A stretch of DNA of 64,000 bases from contig CBDCWW010000008.1 of assembly GCA_965223585.1 (NCBI GenBank), forward strand, positions 79,325 to 143,324, written 5' to 3'. The notes beneath the pieces were generated by a model, which was not told where the DNA came from, searched no databases, and saw only the letters and a program-made list of their open reading frames with translations. Shown here one piece after another: positions 49,505-57,447 of the stretch. How positions within the stretch are numbered: position 1 is the first letter of the stretch; each line of letters begins with the position of its first letter. Origin of the DNA: CBDCVN01 sp965223585. Lineage in GTDB: Bacteria; Deinococcota; Deinococci; Deinococcales; Trueperaceae. A program made the position numbers and the translations under genes.

Positions 49505-50023
49505 ATGAAAAATATAGCCCTTTCTCAATTAATTGCTAAGTTTGTTTTGGTTAGTGTGGTTACTTTGTTTGCATTGGTTAGTTTTAATGCTCGAGCCACC
49601 AACTACAACTATTCCTACGATTATTCTTTGGCCTGCATATATAACAAAACCTCAAAGCATATTACCTTTTACTATCAGTGGAAAAATTCTGGTTGGAAAA
49701 GTGCAACCATTGCACCCGGTCAATACAAGCCAGTAGTGTGGACACACAAGCAAAATAATTATAGCAACGGTTACTACAACAATGGTTATAACAACTATGG
49801 TAGTTACAACAATAATAGCTACAGCAATAGTTACGCACCACCTCGCTTAAAAATCAAGTATGATCCGTATCTTTCTTATAATGCCTCTTGGCAAGTAGTT
49901 GAGATACAAGGATCAGCTTCTCCAGAAAGACAATGTGGCTACTATGGTACCAACTACCATTTTGTATACGATCAAAACTACAATTATGGTTACAATGGTT
50001 ATATCAAGTTAGTAAGCCATTAG
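49505..50023 (+). CDS. Secreted Asn/Tyr-rich protein
   Basis: 172 residues: signal peptide (LIAKFVLVSVVTLFALVSF, cut near ARA), an aromatic-rich domain (SKHITFYYQWKNSGWKSATI) and a low-complexity Asn/Tyr/Ser/Gly stretch (SNGYYNNGYNNYGSYNNNSY) before a C-terminal half with one Cys. AAGGAG precedes the ATG. No family recognised; composition suggests a surface or matrix protein. Member of the putative GTTACC-box group. Confidence 0.75.
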   Translation: MKNIALSQLIAKFVLVSVVTLFALVSFNARATNYNYSYDYSLACIYNKTSKHITFYYQWKNSGWKSATIAPGQYKPVVWTHKQNNYSNGYYNNGYNNYGSYNNNSYSNSYAPPRLKIKYDPYLSYNASWQVVEIQGSASPERQCGYYGTNYHFVYDQNYNYGYNGYIKLVSH

Positions 50024-50080
50024 AGAAGGGAATTACCTTTAAAGTTATTAGTGCAGATTTAAAAATTTAAACTAGTTACG

Positions 50081-50130
50081 GTGTCCCTGTGGGAATATGA
50101 TGCGAATTCTTCTACAGGGGCACTCTTTTT
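50081..50130 (+). terminator. Rho-independent terminator
   Basis: GTGTCCCTGT (50081-50090) pairs with ACAGGGGCAC (50114-50123, one G-T pair), followed by CTTTTT; 57 bp after the stop of the secreted-protein gene. Confidence 0.7.
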
Positions 50131-50456
50131 AAAATTTCATGCTGAGCGAAATTTAATTTAGCGAAGCATCTCACGATGTGGTGAAGTGCTGTGTTACTTT
50201 TGGACGCCTTGCGGAGTAAGTGCTGTGTTGCTTTTGGTTGTCTTTCTGGGTGGTGGAGATTCTTCGTTGTGCATTGCGAGGTGAAGTACGTAGGATAAGA
50301 GCAGACACCTAGGTCTGCCCCTACATTGTTTTTGTAATTACAGGTACGAGCAAACCCTCATCCCTTCCTTTGTCAGGACAGGCGGGATGGGCCTGTGCGT
50401 TCGCCCTTCTCAGCAGGGAATAAAAATGCTCGTCTTTAACTAGTTTTAGTACAGCA
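50131..50456. repeat. Intergenic dispersed-repeat-like sequence
   Basis: No gene. It holds phrases that recur as intergenic repeats in many bacterial genomes: CATGCTGAGCG..GCGAAGCATCT near 50140-50170, GCAGACACCTAGGTCTGCCC near 50311 (a hairpin GCAGAC/GTCTGC) and a GGCGGGATGGGCCTGTGCG segment near 50390. Locally more GC-rich than its surroundings. Confidence 0.45.
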
Positions 50457-53400
50457 TCAAGAAGGTAATAACTTATCTACTCTGTATTCCGAATTAAGAG
50501 CAGCTTTTTCTAAAGCTTTAGCCACTTCAAAGGCATTTTTGGTTATAATAGCATCGTCTGTAGTAGCTGAAGTCAAAACCCACACAGCCCAAAGTCCTGC
50601 AATTAATGCCTCAAAACTTTCTTTGTGAAAGTACTGAACCCCTTGATAGCTGTTTATACGCAAGAAGTTACATGCTTCATCGTTACTTAATAGTGTGCTC
50701 ACAAGCTTATTGGCAAGATTATTCCTGCCGCTATTCTCCACAAGCCAATCCTGATAGTAAGTAAGCAGCCTTATAAACAAGGCTTCCTCTTCACTTATCA
50801 ATTCACTAACAACATTCCAAAGTCTCCAAGTATCAGCTAAGTCAAGGCTTTCTTGAGTAGACGTAGATAAATGGCGTATGGTAAGCCAAATTAATAGATT
50901 GCTAGTTTTAAAGTGGCTTAATCGACTTTCTACATCTTTAACTAGAGCTTTGGAAGGATGCTGAAAATTGATTAAAGTAAGCAACTCTTCAAACCTCTTA
51001 ATAAATTTTTTAGTGGAACCCACAGATTTTTTATAGCTTTTGCAAGTCTGACGGAAAGTTGTAAAACTACTCTCGAGCTTTTGAAAGTCTTTCTTAGTAA
51101 ATTTTGAGTGAGCATTTAGCTTTTCTAATCGTCTAGTTCTAAGAAGTTTACGATAGGCATCGTGCAAGGGAGTTAGCTCGAGTAAAGCAGCCTCATCCAC
51201 TAAACTAGCTACTCCTTTCCCTTGCAAACGCTTACAAAGTTTTTTGTAGTTCCCCTTGGCATCATCACTAATTTGCTGAAAATCTAAATAGATGTGATAT
51301 TCATAGGCTTTTAGCTCAAGATAAAAACCTTCTTCAATAAACTTCTTAGCCTCATAAATAAATTCTAGACCTCTAGTTTGCTCTTTAAAAACTATAAAAT
51401 CCCCTTTATCTCGAGTAATGTTTAATCCTTCTGCTAATGTGTACCTAATAACTCCTTGTGCTAATTTACGGCTTGCAGAAGTGCGTAACCAACCCTTTAC
51501 TTCAGCATATTTGTTGTGAAAAACAAAAAGTGAATTTGCCCCTTCAAAACTATTAGTATAAGCAAAGACATCTTCATTTACATAGCCTTCAGGAGCTATT
51601 AAATCAAAGAGTAGAAAATTAGCAACTTCAGCAAACTGCTTGCGGCGGTGCAAAAGTGGGAAAATCTCTCGTTCATGCCTAGCTATTAGCCACTTGTCAG
51701 GCTGTTCTTGCCAATTGGCACGGTGAAATTCCATGCCATACTTTTCACTAAAGCCTTCAATCTGACCGTGACCAAACATAGGTAAGCCGGGCAAAGTAAC
51801 CATCATGGTGCATACACCAAAATATTTGTCTTCCTTACCAAACTGGGCTACTGCTGTTTCTTCATCAGGGTTACTCATAAAATTTACGAAACGTTTTAAT
51901 ATTTCAGGCTCTGACTCCAAAATGTTTTTTATGGATTGGCGATACTTGGCATTTTCTTCGTTTTTCAGCATATGCATAAAAGCACTGTTATAAACCCTGT
52001 GCATACCAAGCGTACGTACAAAATAACCTTCCATAAACCAAAAAGCTTCAGCTAATAGCAGGGTACCCGGTGCTTCGGTAGCAACTCTATCAACTACCTC
52101 ACGCCAGAATTCTATAGGTATACGTCTGTTAAACTCATCAGTACTAAGACTGCCATACTGTGCACGTGAGGGAATAGCCCCACCTTTGCCCGGCTGGGGA
52201 AACCAGAGGCGTTGTATGTGGCGTTTGGCTAGCGTCATAGCAGCATCAAACCGAATTACAGGAAACCTGCGAGCTACTTCTAAAATAGTTTGAATTATAG
52301 CTTCACGGACAGACTCATCAAGATAATTCAGTTGTGCTGTGTCATTCCAAGGGATAGCAGTACCATCATTACCATGATAAATATAGCGAGTTTCCCCTGT
52401 TTGGTTATCTACACGCTGAAAAACTACTGCAGCGTCACTGTGATTGTAGTAGTGATCTTCGATTCTTATAGTTACTCGAGCATCTGCCGACAAATTTTCG
52501 CTCCCATAAGTATAGCTAGGAAAAGCAGGTTCAGGCAAGGCTAAAAACCTATCTGGGTGTTCAACAACCCAACGTGAATCAATACCCATGTGATTAGGCA
52601 CCATATCACTAGCTAGTCTAATGCCTCTCTTCCATGCCCTACTGCGTAAATCCTGAAAAGCAGCCTCACCCCCTAAATCAGCTGCTATTTTGTAATCATA
52701 AATAGAATAGGCAGAGGCTAGGGCGTCGGGGTTGCCCATGCGCTTCTTTATTTCCTTAGAAGCAGGGCTACGTTCCCAAACACCAATTAGCCACAAGCCT
52801 GTAAACCCACGCCTTGCCAGTTCGTCTAGCTCAGCATCAGGGATATGATTTAGTTGGTGTATGTGCCTTTGATATTTTTGTGAGAGTTGCTCGAGCCAAA
52901 CAAAAACACTTTTTGCAATAAGAACTAAACTTGGCATCCAAGAGCTATCCGAGCTAAAGCGCTCATACTCATCTAAATTTAACTCTTCACTATAACCAAA
53001 AAGCGTATCTTTATCAGGCACTATCATTGGAGGAGGCCCACCACCAAAACCACCTCTGTCAGTAGTTTCCTCGCTAAGGACATCTAAGGTAATTAGAATG
53101 CGCCTAATTAAGTCACTAAAATTTTCTCCTAAAAGGTAGCCATAGCTATCATGTATAAATCTAAGCTGTGCCATAAGTGAGTGTGGATTAGCTTGCATAG
53201 GTGCACGCAAAAATTTAAATAAGGAGCCACCCAAACCTACATCGGGCTGGTCTTCAGCAAAGCTTTCTAGCTGTTTTATAAGCTCAAGATAAGCTGTATT
53301 GGCAACTAATAAACTATCATCAAAAAGATCCTTTAGTTTTTCTAGAGCAGGGTTTTCATTATTGAGCTTAAGTAGTAACAATTCTTCTAAGACTATGTGC

Positions 53401-53852
53401 TTATGGCTAGTACCATCACTAGTACCGTTTAGGTAATCTTCTAAAGAAATTTCGCCACGGTAAACTTTATTAGCAGGAAAGTGCTTAGCAAAGGTGTGCA
53501 GAGTTTTTTCTAGAGCTGTTGCGCCTAGTTGGTTTTGTAGATGTTCATAGGCTCGAGCTATAAATTGGGGGTTACGTGTATTGTACTCAGCGATCAGCAA
53601 ATGGAAGACTTCTTCTAGTAACCCTGCTGCTTGTAGTTGGCCTGTACTAATAGCAAATTGTGCTGGGCGCATTTTATTGATGCGCTCAGTGATGATTTGT
53701 ACTGTCTTAAAATCAGCAGTGATTAGGTCGCCATGAGTGGTAAAGAGGCTATCTTCAATTTTATAAAGGTCACGGGCTTTTTTATTTATGTGGAGGGCTC
53801 GAGCCCCCTTTAGTTTTATAGTCAAGAAAGGAATAGCTATAGAGTTTATCAC
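50457..53852 (-). CDS. Large GH13-like (alpha-amylase family) protein
   Basis: 1131 residues. The first ~330 are helical and unassigned. A TIM-barrel GH13 domain follows: GLWLIGVWERSP, SDMVPNHMGIDSRWV, nucleophile strand FPVIRFDAAMTLAKRH, acid/base strand LLLAEAFWFMEGYF, and VNFMSNPDEETA where most amylases have NHD, so the third acidic motif is altered. The C-terminal ~350 residues are helical. Similar very long proteins occur in Deinococcota and Chloroflexota (recollection). A role in alpha-glucan metabolism is likely; the reaction is not readable. Starts with ATG or GTG at 53852. Confidence 0.82.
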   Translation of the reverse strand: MINSIAIPFLTIKLKGARALHINKKARDLYKIEDSLFTTHGDLITADFKTVQIITERINKMRPAQFAISTGQLQAAGLLEEVFHLLIAEYNTRNPQFIARAYEHLQNQLGATALEKTLHTFAKHFPANKVYRGEISLEDYLNGTSDGTSHKHIVLEELLLLKLNNENPALEKLKDLFDDSLLVANTAYLELIKQLESFAEDQPDVGLGGSLFKFLRAPMQANPHSLMAQLRFIHDSYGYLLGENFSDLIRRILITLDVLSEETTDRGGFGGGPPPMIVPDKDTLFGYSEELNLDEYERFSSDSSWMPSLVLIAKSVFVWLEQLSQKYQRHIHQLNHIPDAELDELARRGFTGLWLIGVWERSPASKEIKKRMGNPDALASAYSIYDYKIAADLGGEAAFQDLRSRAWKRGIRLASDMVPNHMGIDSRWVVEHPDRFLALPEPAFPSYTYGSENLSADARVTIRIEDHYYNHSDAAVVFQRVDNQTGETRYIYHGNDGTAIPWNDTAQLNYLDESVREAIIQTILEVARRFPVIRFDAAMTLAKRHIQRLWFPQPGKGGAIPSRAQYGSLSTDEFNRRIPIEFWREVVDRVATEAPGTLLLAEAFWFMEGYFVRTLGMHRVYNSAFMHMLKNEENAKYRQSIKNILESEPEILKRFVNFMSNPDEETAVAQFGKEDKYFGVCTMMVTLPGLPMFGHGQIEGFSEKYGMEFHRANWQEQPDKWLIARHEREIFPLLHRRKQFAEVANFLLFDLIAPEGYVNEDVFAYTNSFEGANSLFVFHNKYAEVKGWLRTSASRKLAQGVIRYTLAEGLNITRDKGDFIVFKEQTRGLEFIYEAKKFIEEGFYLELKAYEYHIYLDFQQISDDAKGNYKKLCKRLQGKGVASLVDEAALLELTPLHDAYRKLLRTRRLEKLNAHSKFTKKDFQKLESSFTTFRQTCKSYKKSVGSTKKFIKRFEELLTLINFQHPSKALVKDVESRLSHFKTSNLLIWLTIRHLSTSTQESLDLADTWRLWNVVSELISEEEALFIRLLTYYQDWLVENSGRNNLANKLVSTLLSNDEACNFLRINSYQGVQYFHKESFEALIAGLWAVWVLTSATTDDAIITKNAFEVAKALEKAALNSEYRVDKLLPS

Positions 53853-53954
53853 ATACCTATCTTAACAGATAGAATTATGGTCTTGTACTTCGACAAAAAA
53901 GATACTACGTTATAGGAAAAAAGCAAAAATGTAGATGTAATCAATGTTTTGAGC

Positions 53955-54060
53955 TAGTGTTACTATGGTGTTACCAAGGCACAAGCATACTTATTTAAAG
54001 CTCAAGAAGGCAGAAAACTAAGAAACTGCCAGAATCCAAATCTTGTAGCTTGAATTAACA
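53955..54060 (+). repeat. Upstream-region repeat, copy 2
   Basis: Counterpart of 49368-49475: GTTACT..GTTACC, ACAAGCATACTTA, an AAG-rich stretch, and AATC..CTTG-AGCTT-AATTAA. Precedes the secreted-protein gene at 54098. Confidence 0.65.
53959..53975 (+). promoter_or_regulatory. GTTACC-N5-GTTACC box, copy 2
   Basis: GTTACT at 53959-53964 and GTTACC at 53970-53975, 11-bp period, 122 bp upstream of the ATG at 54098. Confidence 0.58.
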
Positions 54061-54097
54061 GAAAATTAATTGATTCACAAAAAGAAAGGCTTGTTTT

Positions 54098-54499
54098 ATG
54101 AAAAACATAAATATCAAGATGACTAAAGAAGTTTTTATAGTAACTTTCATTTGCATCAGCTTACATGGCTTCTTAGGAATTGTATTATCAAAATCGGATG
54201 TGAAAGAATCAGTAGTATTTGATGCTTTAGTATCAAGCAATGTAAATATAGTTGTAGCTAGACAGCAAAGTGGCTCAAGCACAGGAGATGCAGTTGATGG
54301 AACCTCATGTGAGGTAACGGAGGGTATTAACAAGGGTAAAAAGGGTGTATACACTGATGGTGGAACGTGGTGTGAAGGGAGTTGGGGTGGAACAGAGTGT
54401 GGAAATTCAAGGTGTAAGACAGCTAAAAAACCCCTTACAAATGCAGGGTGGTTTTATGATCTGGAGTTTGAAGTCCAACAGTACGAAAAGTATCGCTAA
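54098..54499 (+). CDS. Small secreted or anchored protein with Cys-rich segment
   Basis: 133 residues: an N-terminal hydrophobic helix (VFIVTFICISLHGFLGIVL), then TSCEVTEGINKGKKGVYTDG and GTWCEGSWGGTECGNSRCKT, a short glycine-rich segment with four Cys that could form two disulphides. No family recognised. Member of the putative GTTACC-box group. Confidence 0.68.
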   Translation: MKNINIKMTKEVFIVTFICISLHGFLGIVLSKSDVKESVVFDALVSSNVNIVVARQQSGSSTGDAVDGTSCEVTEGINKGKKGVYTDGGTWCEGSWGGTECGNSRCKTAKKPLTNAGWFYDLEFEVQQYEKYR

Positions 54500-54577
54500 G
54501 AACGGTTTGTCCTACTATCAATAAATAGAAAAAATGGACTCTATCTTAGATAGGCATATCTTTGCCCTATAGATAAC

Positions 54578-54605
54578 GTCAGGTTGAAGTACTCTTCAAC
54601 CTGAC
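54578..54605 (+). terminator. Hairpin after the secreted-protein gene
   Basis: GTCAGGTTGAAG (54578-54589) pairs perfectly with CTTCAACCTGAC (54594-54605) around TACT; a 12-bp stem. No T-run follows, so termination would be inefficient or structure-based. Confidence 0.55.
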
Positions 54606-54717
54606 TTAGTAGGCGGTATTTAGTACCATAAACCCTGTTCCCAGCACCCCTTTCAACTTAAGTACAAATTTTGGGATGCACCCTAGCTCGAGTTAAAGTA
54701 GTATCCTAATAACTAAC

Positions 54718-55023
54718 ATGACAACTAAGAAATTTGACGAACATCCCTTTAGGGCAAAGATTATTAAAGCAGTACTAATAGATGCTATAGCTGTAGCACT
54801 TGGTGTTGTATCCATTTTGATGGTAGAACCAAATGGACTTGCTTTAGGAATTGGCATTATTGTGGTTGGTTCAATAGCTACTGCTAGTATGGTTTTTGCG
54901 GCAATTAACAATATTGATTGCCCAGATTGCAATGATAAGTTAGTAAAAGAAAGCCTATCAAAGTGGAATTGTAAGAGGTGTAATGTTACTTGGGAATTAC
55001 CTGAAAGTCAAAGTCAATCTTAA
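54718..55023 (+). CDS. Small membrane protein with C-terminal zinc ribbon
   Basis: 101 residues: two membrane helices (VLIDAIAVALGVVSILMV and LGIGIIVVGSIATASMVF) followed by DCPDCNDKLVKES and WNCKRCNVTWE, two CxxC knuckles of a rubredoxin-like zinc ribbon facing the cytoplasm or outside. No known family name. It ends 31 bp before the next gene and may be co-transcribed with it. Confidence 0.65.
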   Translation: MTTKKFDEHPFRAKIIKAVLIDAIAVALGVVSILMVEPNGLALGIGIIVVGSIATASMVFAAINNIDCPDCNDKLVKESLSKWNCKRCNVTWELPESQSQS

Positions 55024-55054
55024 TTAAGGCTATATTAAACTTTTAGGAGAAATC

Positions 55055-56830
55055 ATGAAACTACTAGCCCTGTTGCTAACACTTTTTTGCTCTATTACTT
55101 TTGCTGCACACTTTACAGGTACTTACTTTATGGAAACAGATGTTGGTGGAATTACCTTAACTATAAAACATGAAGCCAGTGGGGCTATGGTAGGTAAGCT
55201 CGAGGGCAACGGTCTTGTTTATCAGCTTGAAGGTGAAGGCTATCCAGACGGTGCTTTCGGCTATATAAATACAGACGATGGTATATTTGGCTACCTCGCT
55301 ACACTTGATGAAACAGGTAATACTATAGCCTTTTATATTCTTGACCTTGATCAAGAGGGAGAGCCTATTGTTGATAGTGCTGAAGAGCTAATCTTACAAC
55401 GTACCAGCCATCAGGCTAACTTAACTCCTACTCCTAGTACTACCCCTACTCCAAATACGCCTACCCCACCTACTTTTCCTAAACCACCAAGTTCATCCCC
55501 TAGTAACCAACAACCTACCCTGCCAAATATTCCTAAGTTTCCAACAAAACCCAATTTCCCACCAGCAACCCCCTCAACACCTACTAATCCACCTTCAACT
55601 AATACTCCTCCAACAAATAATCCTTTAGTACCAATGCCTGCTGATCCTTGGTTAGGGACTTTTAACAATGAAAACTTAACTTTTACATTACAAGGTGATG
55701 CTAACAGTTATTCAGGAACACTAATCTTAGGTGGGCAAAGTTATCCTGTTAAAGCTGTTACACAAGGTAATACTATGAATGGTAGTTTTACCAGTGGAGG
55801 CAACAGCTTTGAGTTTACTGCTTCCTTAGATGTTGACACTTTAAACTTGACTACAGGAAACACTAACTACACCTTAGAGCGAAAAGCAGGTAATGTTCCA
55901 CCAAGTTCATCACCTGCTAATCCTCTTTTACCGGGTTTAGTACCTTTTAATCCTTCGTCACAAATTAATAGTTCCTTAAGTGGAGAAGTTATAGAAGCTA
56001 ATAAGGATTATAAAGCAGGTATCAAACTTGCTTCTAATGCGGCAGGTGTGTCTTTTACTGTGCCACAAGGTTACATAGGTAGCCATGATGCTGAAAGTGG
56101 CACCTTCGTTTTAGCAGCTATTGACCAGAGTCATGGCATTTCTATAGCTGCTTTCTCTAAAGCAACCTCTGGGGAACTTGTTGAATATGTTCTTAATGAC
56201 ATTGAGGCTGAAGGAATGGAAGCTACACCTGTAGATGCTCCACAGCATAACGGTGACACTATTACTGCTAGTTATGTTGTAAGTGATGAGCAGCAACAGC
56301 TATTAGTGTATGTAAATACTAAACAAGGACAAGCTGGAAATGCCATAGTCATTTTAGGAGTAGCCCTGCCCCAACAAAAGGACGTACTGATTAAAGGCAT
56401 GTCTGAATTTACCAATACTGTTTCCTTTGCAGCACCAAATGGTAATAATAGTGATTGGCAGCAGCTATTGACTGGTAAAAGTTTAAGCTATACAGGAAAT
56501 GATTCAAACTATAGCAGTGGTGGCGCAGGTGGCTACGGCTCTTCAGCATCAGAGACAAAAGAAAATTTTGTCTTTTGCAGTGATGGTAGCTATGTTTATG
56601 AATACAGTAGTGAAATGATATTCTCTACTGGCGCTGGCTCTGCTAGTAGCAGCGATAGTGATGCCCACCAAGGAAAGTGGGAAATTGGCTTTGGCCTTAT
56701 GGCTGATCCTATACTAGTGTTGCGTGCAAATGATGGAAGATTTTTTAGTTACAACCTAGAACAAACAGCCAACGGAATCCTTTTAGATACAGGGGTTTAT
56801 AGTGTGTCAGCTAGTCAGTTGTGTCTTTAG
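55055..56830 (+). CDS. Large secreted protein with Pro/Thr-rich linker
   Basis: 591 residues: signal peptide (LLALLLTLFCSITFA), a small beta domain (HFTGTYFMETDVGGITLTIK), a long Pro/Thr/Ser linker (about 125-195), a second similar beta domain (PWLGTFNNENLTFTLQGDAN), and a C-terminal domain with a Ser/Gly-rich loop and FCSDGSYVYEYSSEM. The two beta domains share the G-TF...LTF pattern and may be an internal duplication. AGGAG precedes the ATG. Function unknown; probably cell-surface or released. Confidence 0.78.
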   Translation: MKLLALLLTLFCSITFAAHFTGTYFMETDVGGITLTIKHEASGAMVGKLEGNGLVYQLEGEGYPDGAFGYINTDDGIFGYLATLDETGNTIAFYILDLDQEGEPIVDSAEELILQRTSHQANLTPTPSTTPTPNTPTPPTFPKPPSSSPSNQQPTLPNIPKFPTKPNFPPATPSTPTNPPSTNTPPTNNPLVPMPADPWLGTFNNENLTFTLQGDANSYSGTLILGGQSYPVKAVTQGNTMNGSFTSGGNSFEFTASLDVDTLNLTTGNTNYTLERKAGNVPPSSSPANPLLPGLVPFNPSSQINSSLSGEVIEANKDYKAGIKLASNAAGVSFTVPQGYIGSHDAESGTFVLAAIDQSHGISIAAFSKATSGELVEYVLNDIEAEGMEATPVDAPQHNGDTITASYVVSDEQQQLLVYVNTKQGQAGNAIVILGVALPQQKDVLIKGMSEFTNTVSFAAPNGNNSDWQQLLTGKSLSYTGNDSNYSSGGAGGYGSSASETKENFVFCSDGSYVYEYSSEMIFSTGAGSASSSDSDAHQGKWEIGFGLMADPILVLRANDGRFFSYNLEQTANGILLDTGVYSVSASQLCL

Positions 56831-57072
56831 AGTTTAATATACTGAAAACGAGTTAAAAATGAACATTTAATAACTCGGTCTTAGGTTCTGTCTAGGAAAA
56901 CAATACCCAAACGTTCTGCGTTTCGTAAATCCTCTAAGAAAAAAACGTAGATTTCAAGGTATGTATTACCAAGCAGAGCTTAGGAACAAGTCAATAAAGT
57001 TGTAAGGAGCATTTTTATACAAGTAAAGATACTCTATTTAGCAATTAAGGATGAATTGTTTTCAGGCACACA
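56831..57072. other. Intergenic region
   Basis: About 240 bp; no gene or clear terminator seen. Confidence 0.4.
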
Positions 57073-57252
57073 TTATCTAGCATACAATGAGCGTAAATCA
57101 TTCTCTAGACGAATCATAAGAGTTTGTGTAAATCCAGTTTTATTATTAAATTGAGGGTACTCCTTAATAGTCAAATACTCAGCAGAGGTAGCTGTCCAAC
57201 CTACAACAAAAAGACCTAAGATCAGTGCGAATAAAACTACAAACTTATTCAT
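57073..57252 (-). CDS. Small secreted protein, 59 aa
   Basis: ATG at 57252 with a strong GGAAAG site upstream. The reading is a signal peptide (MNKFVVLFALILGLFVVGWT, cut near TSA) followed by a ~35-residue mature peptide (EYLTIKEYPQFNNKTGFTQT, then LMIRLENDLRSLYAR). Mature sequence is amphipathic at its end. No family. A GTTACC-type box lies 106 bp upstream on the same strand, as for the genes at 49505 and 54098. Confidence 0.65.
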   Translation of the reverse strand: MNKFVVLFALILGLFVVGWTATSAEYLTIKEYPQFNNKTGFTQTLMIRLENDLRSLYAR

Positions 57253-57358
57253 ATTCTTTCCTTTCTTTATATTGCTTTACCAAATAGGTAAGCTCTTATA
57301 TCAGATCAGATTATTGATATAAATAACCTTGATCTAATGTAAATTTTAATTTTTGGAT

Positions 57359-57375
57359 GGTAACGTAGTGGTAAC
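57359..57375 (-). promoter_or_regulatory. GTTACC-N5-GTTACC box, copy 3 (minus strand)
   Basis: Plus-strand GGTAAC at 57359-57364 and 57370-57375, i.e. GTTACC twice with an 11-bp period on the minus strand, 106 bp before the start at 57252. Confidence 0.58.
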
Positions 57376-57447
57376 GTCTGTTTACCCCTTAATTTTTAGT
57401 CTCATCGTAGATCCCCCTTTTTAATGAGGATTTTTTGCTCCTCTTTA

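Noticed and set aside
55411..55668. Minus-strand glycine/valine-rich ORF
   Set aside because: Shadow of the Pro/Thr-rich linker of the secreted protein on the plus strand.
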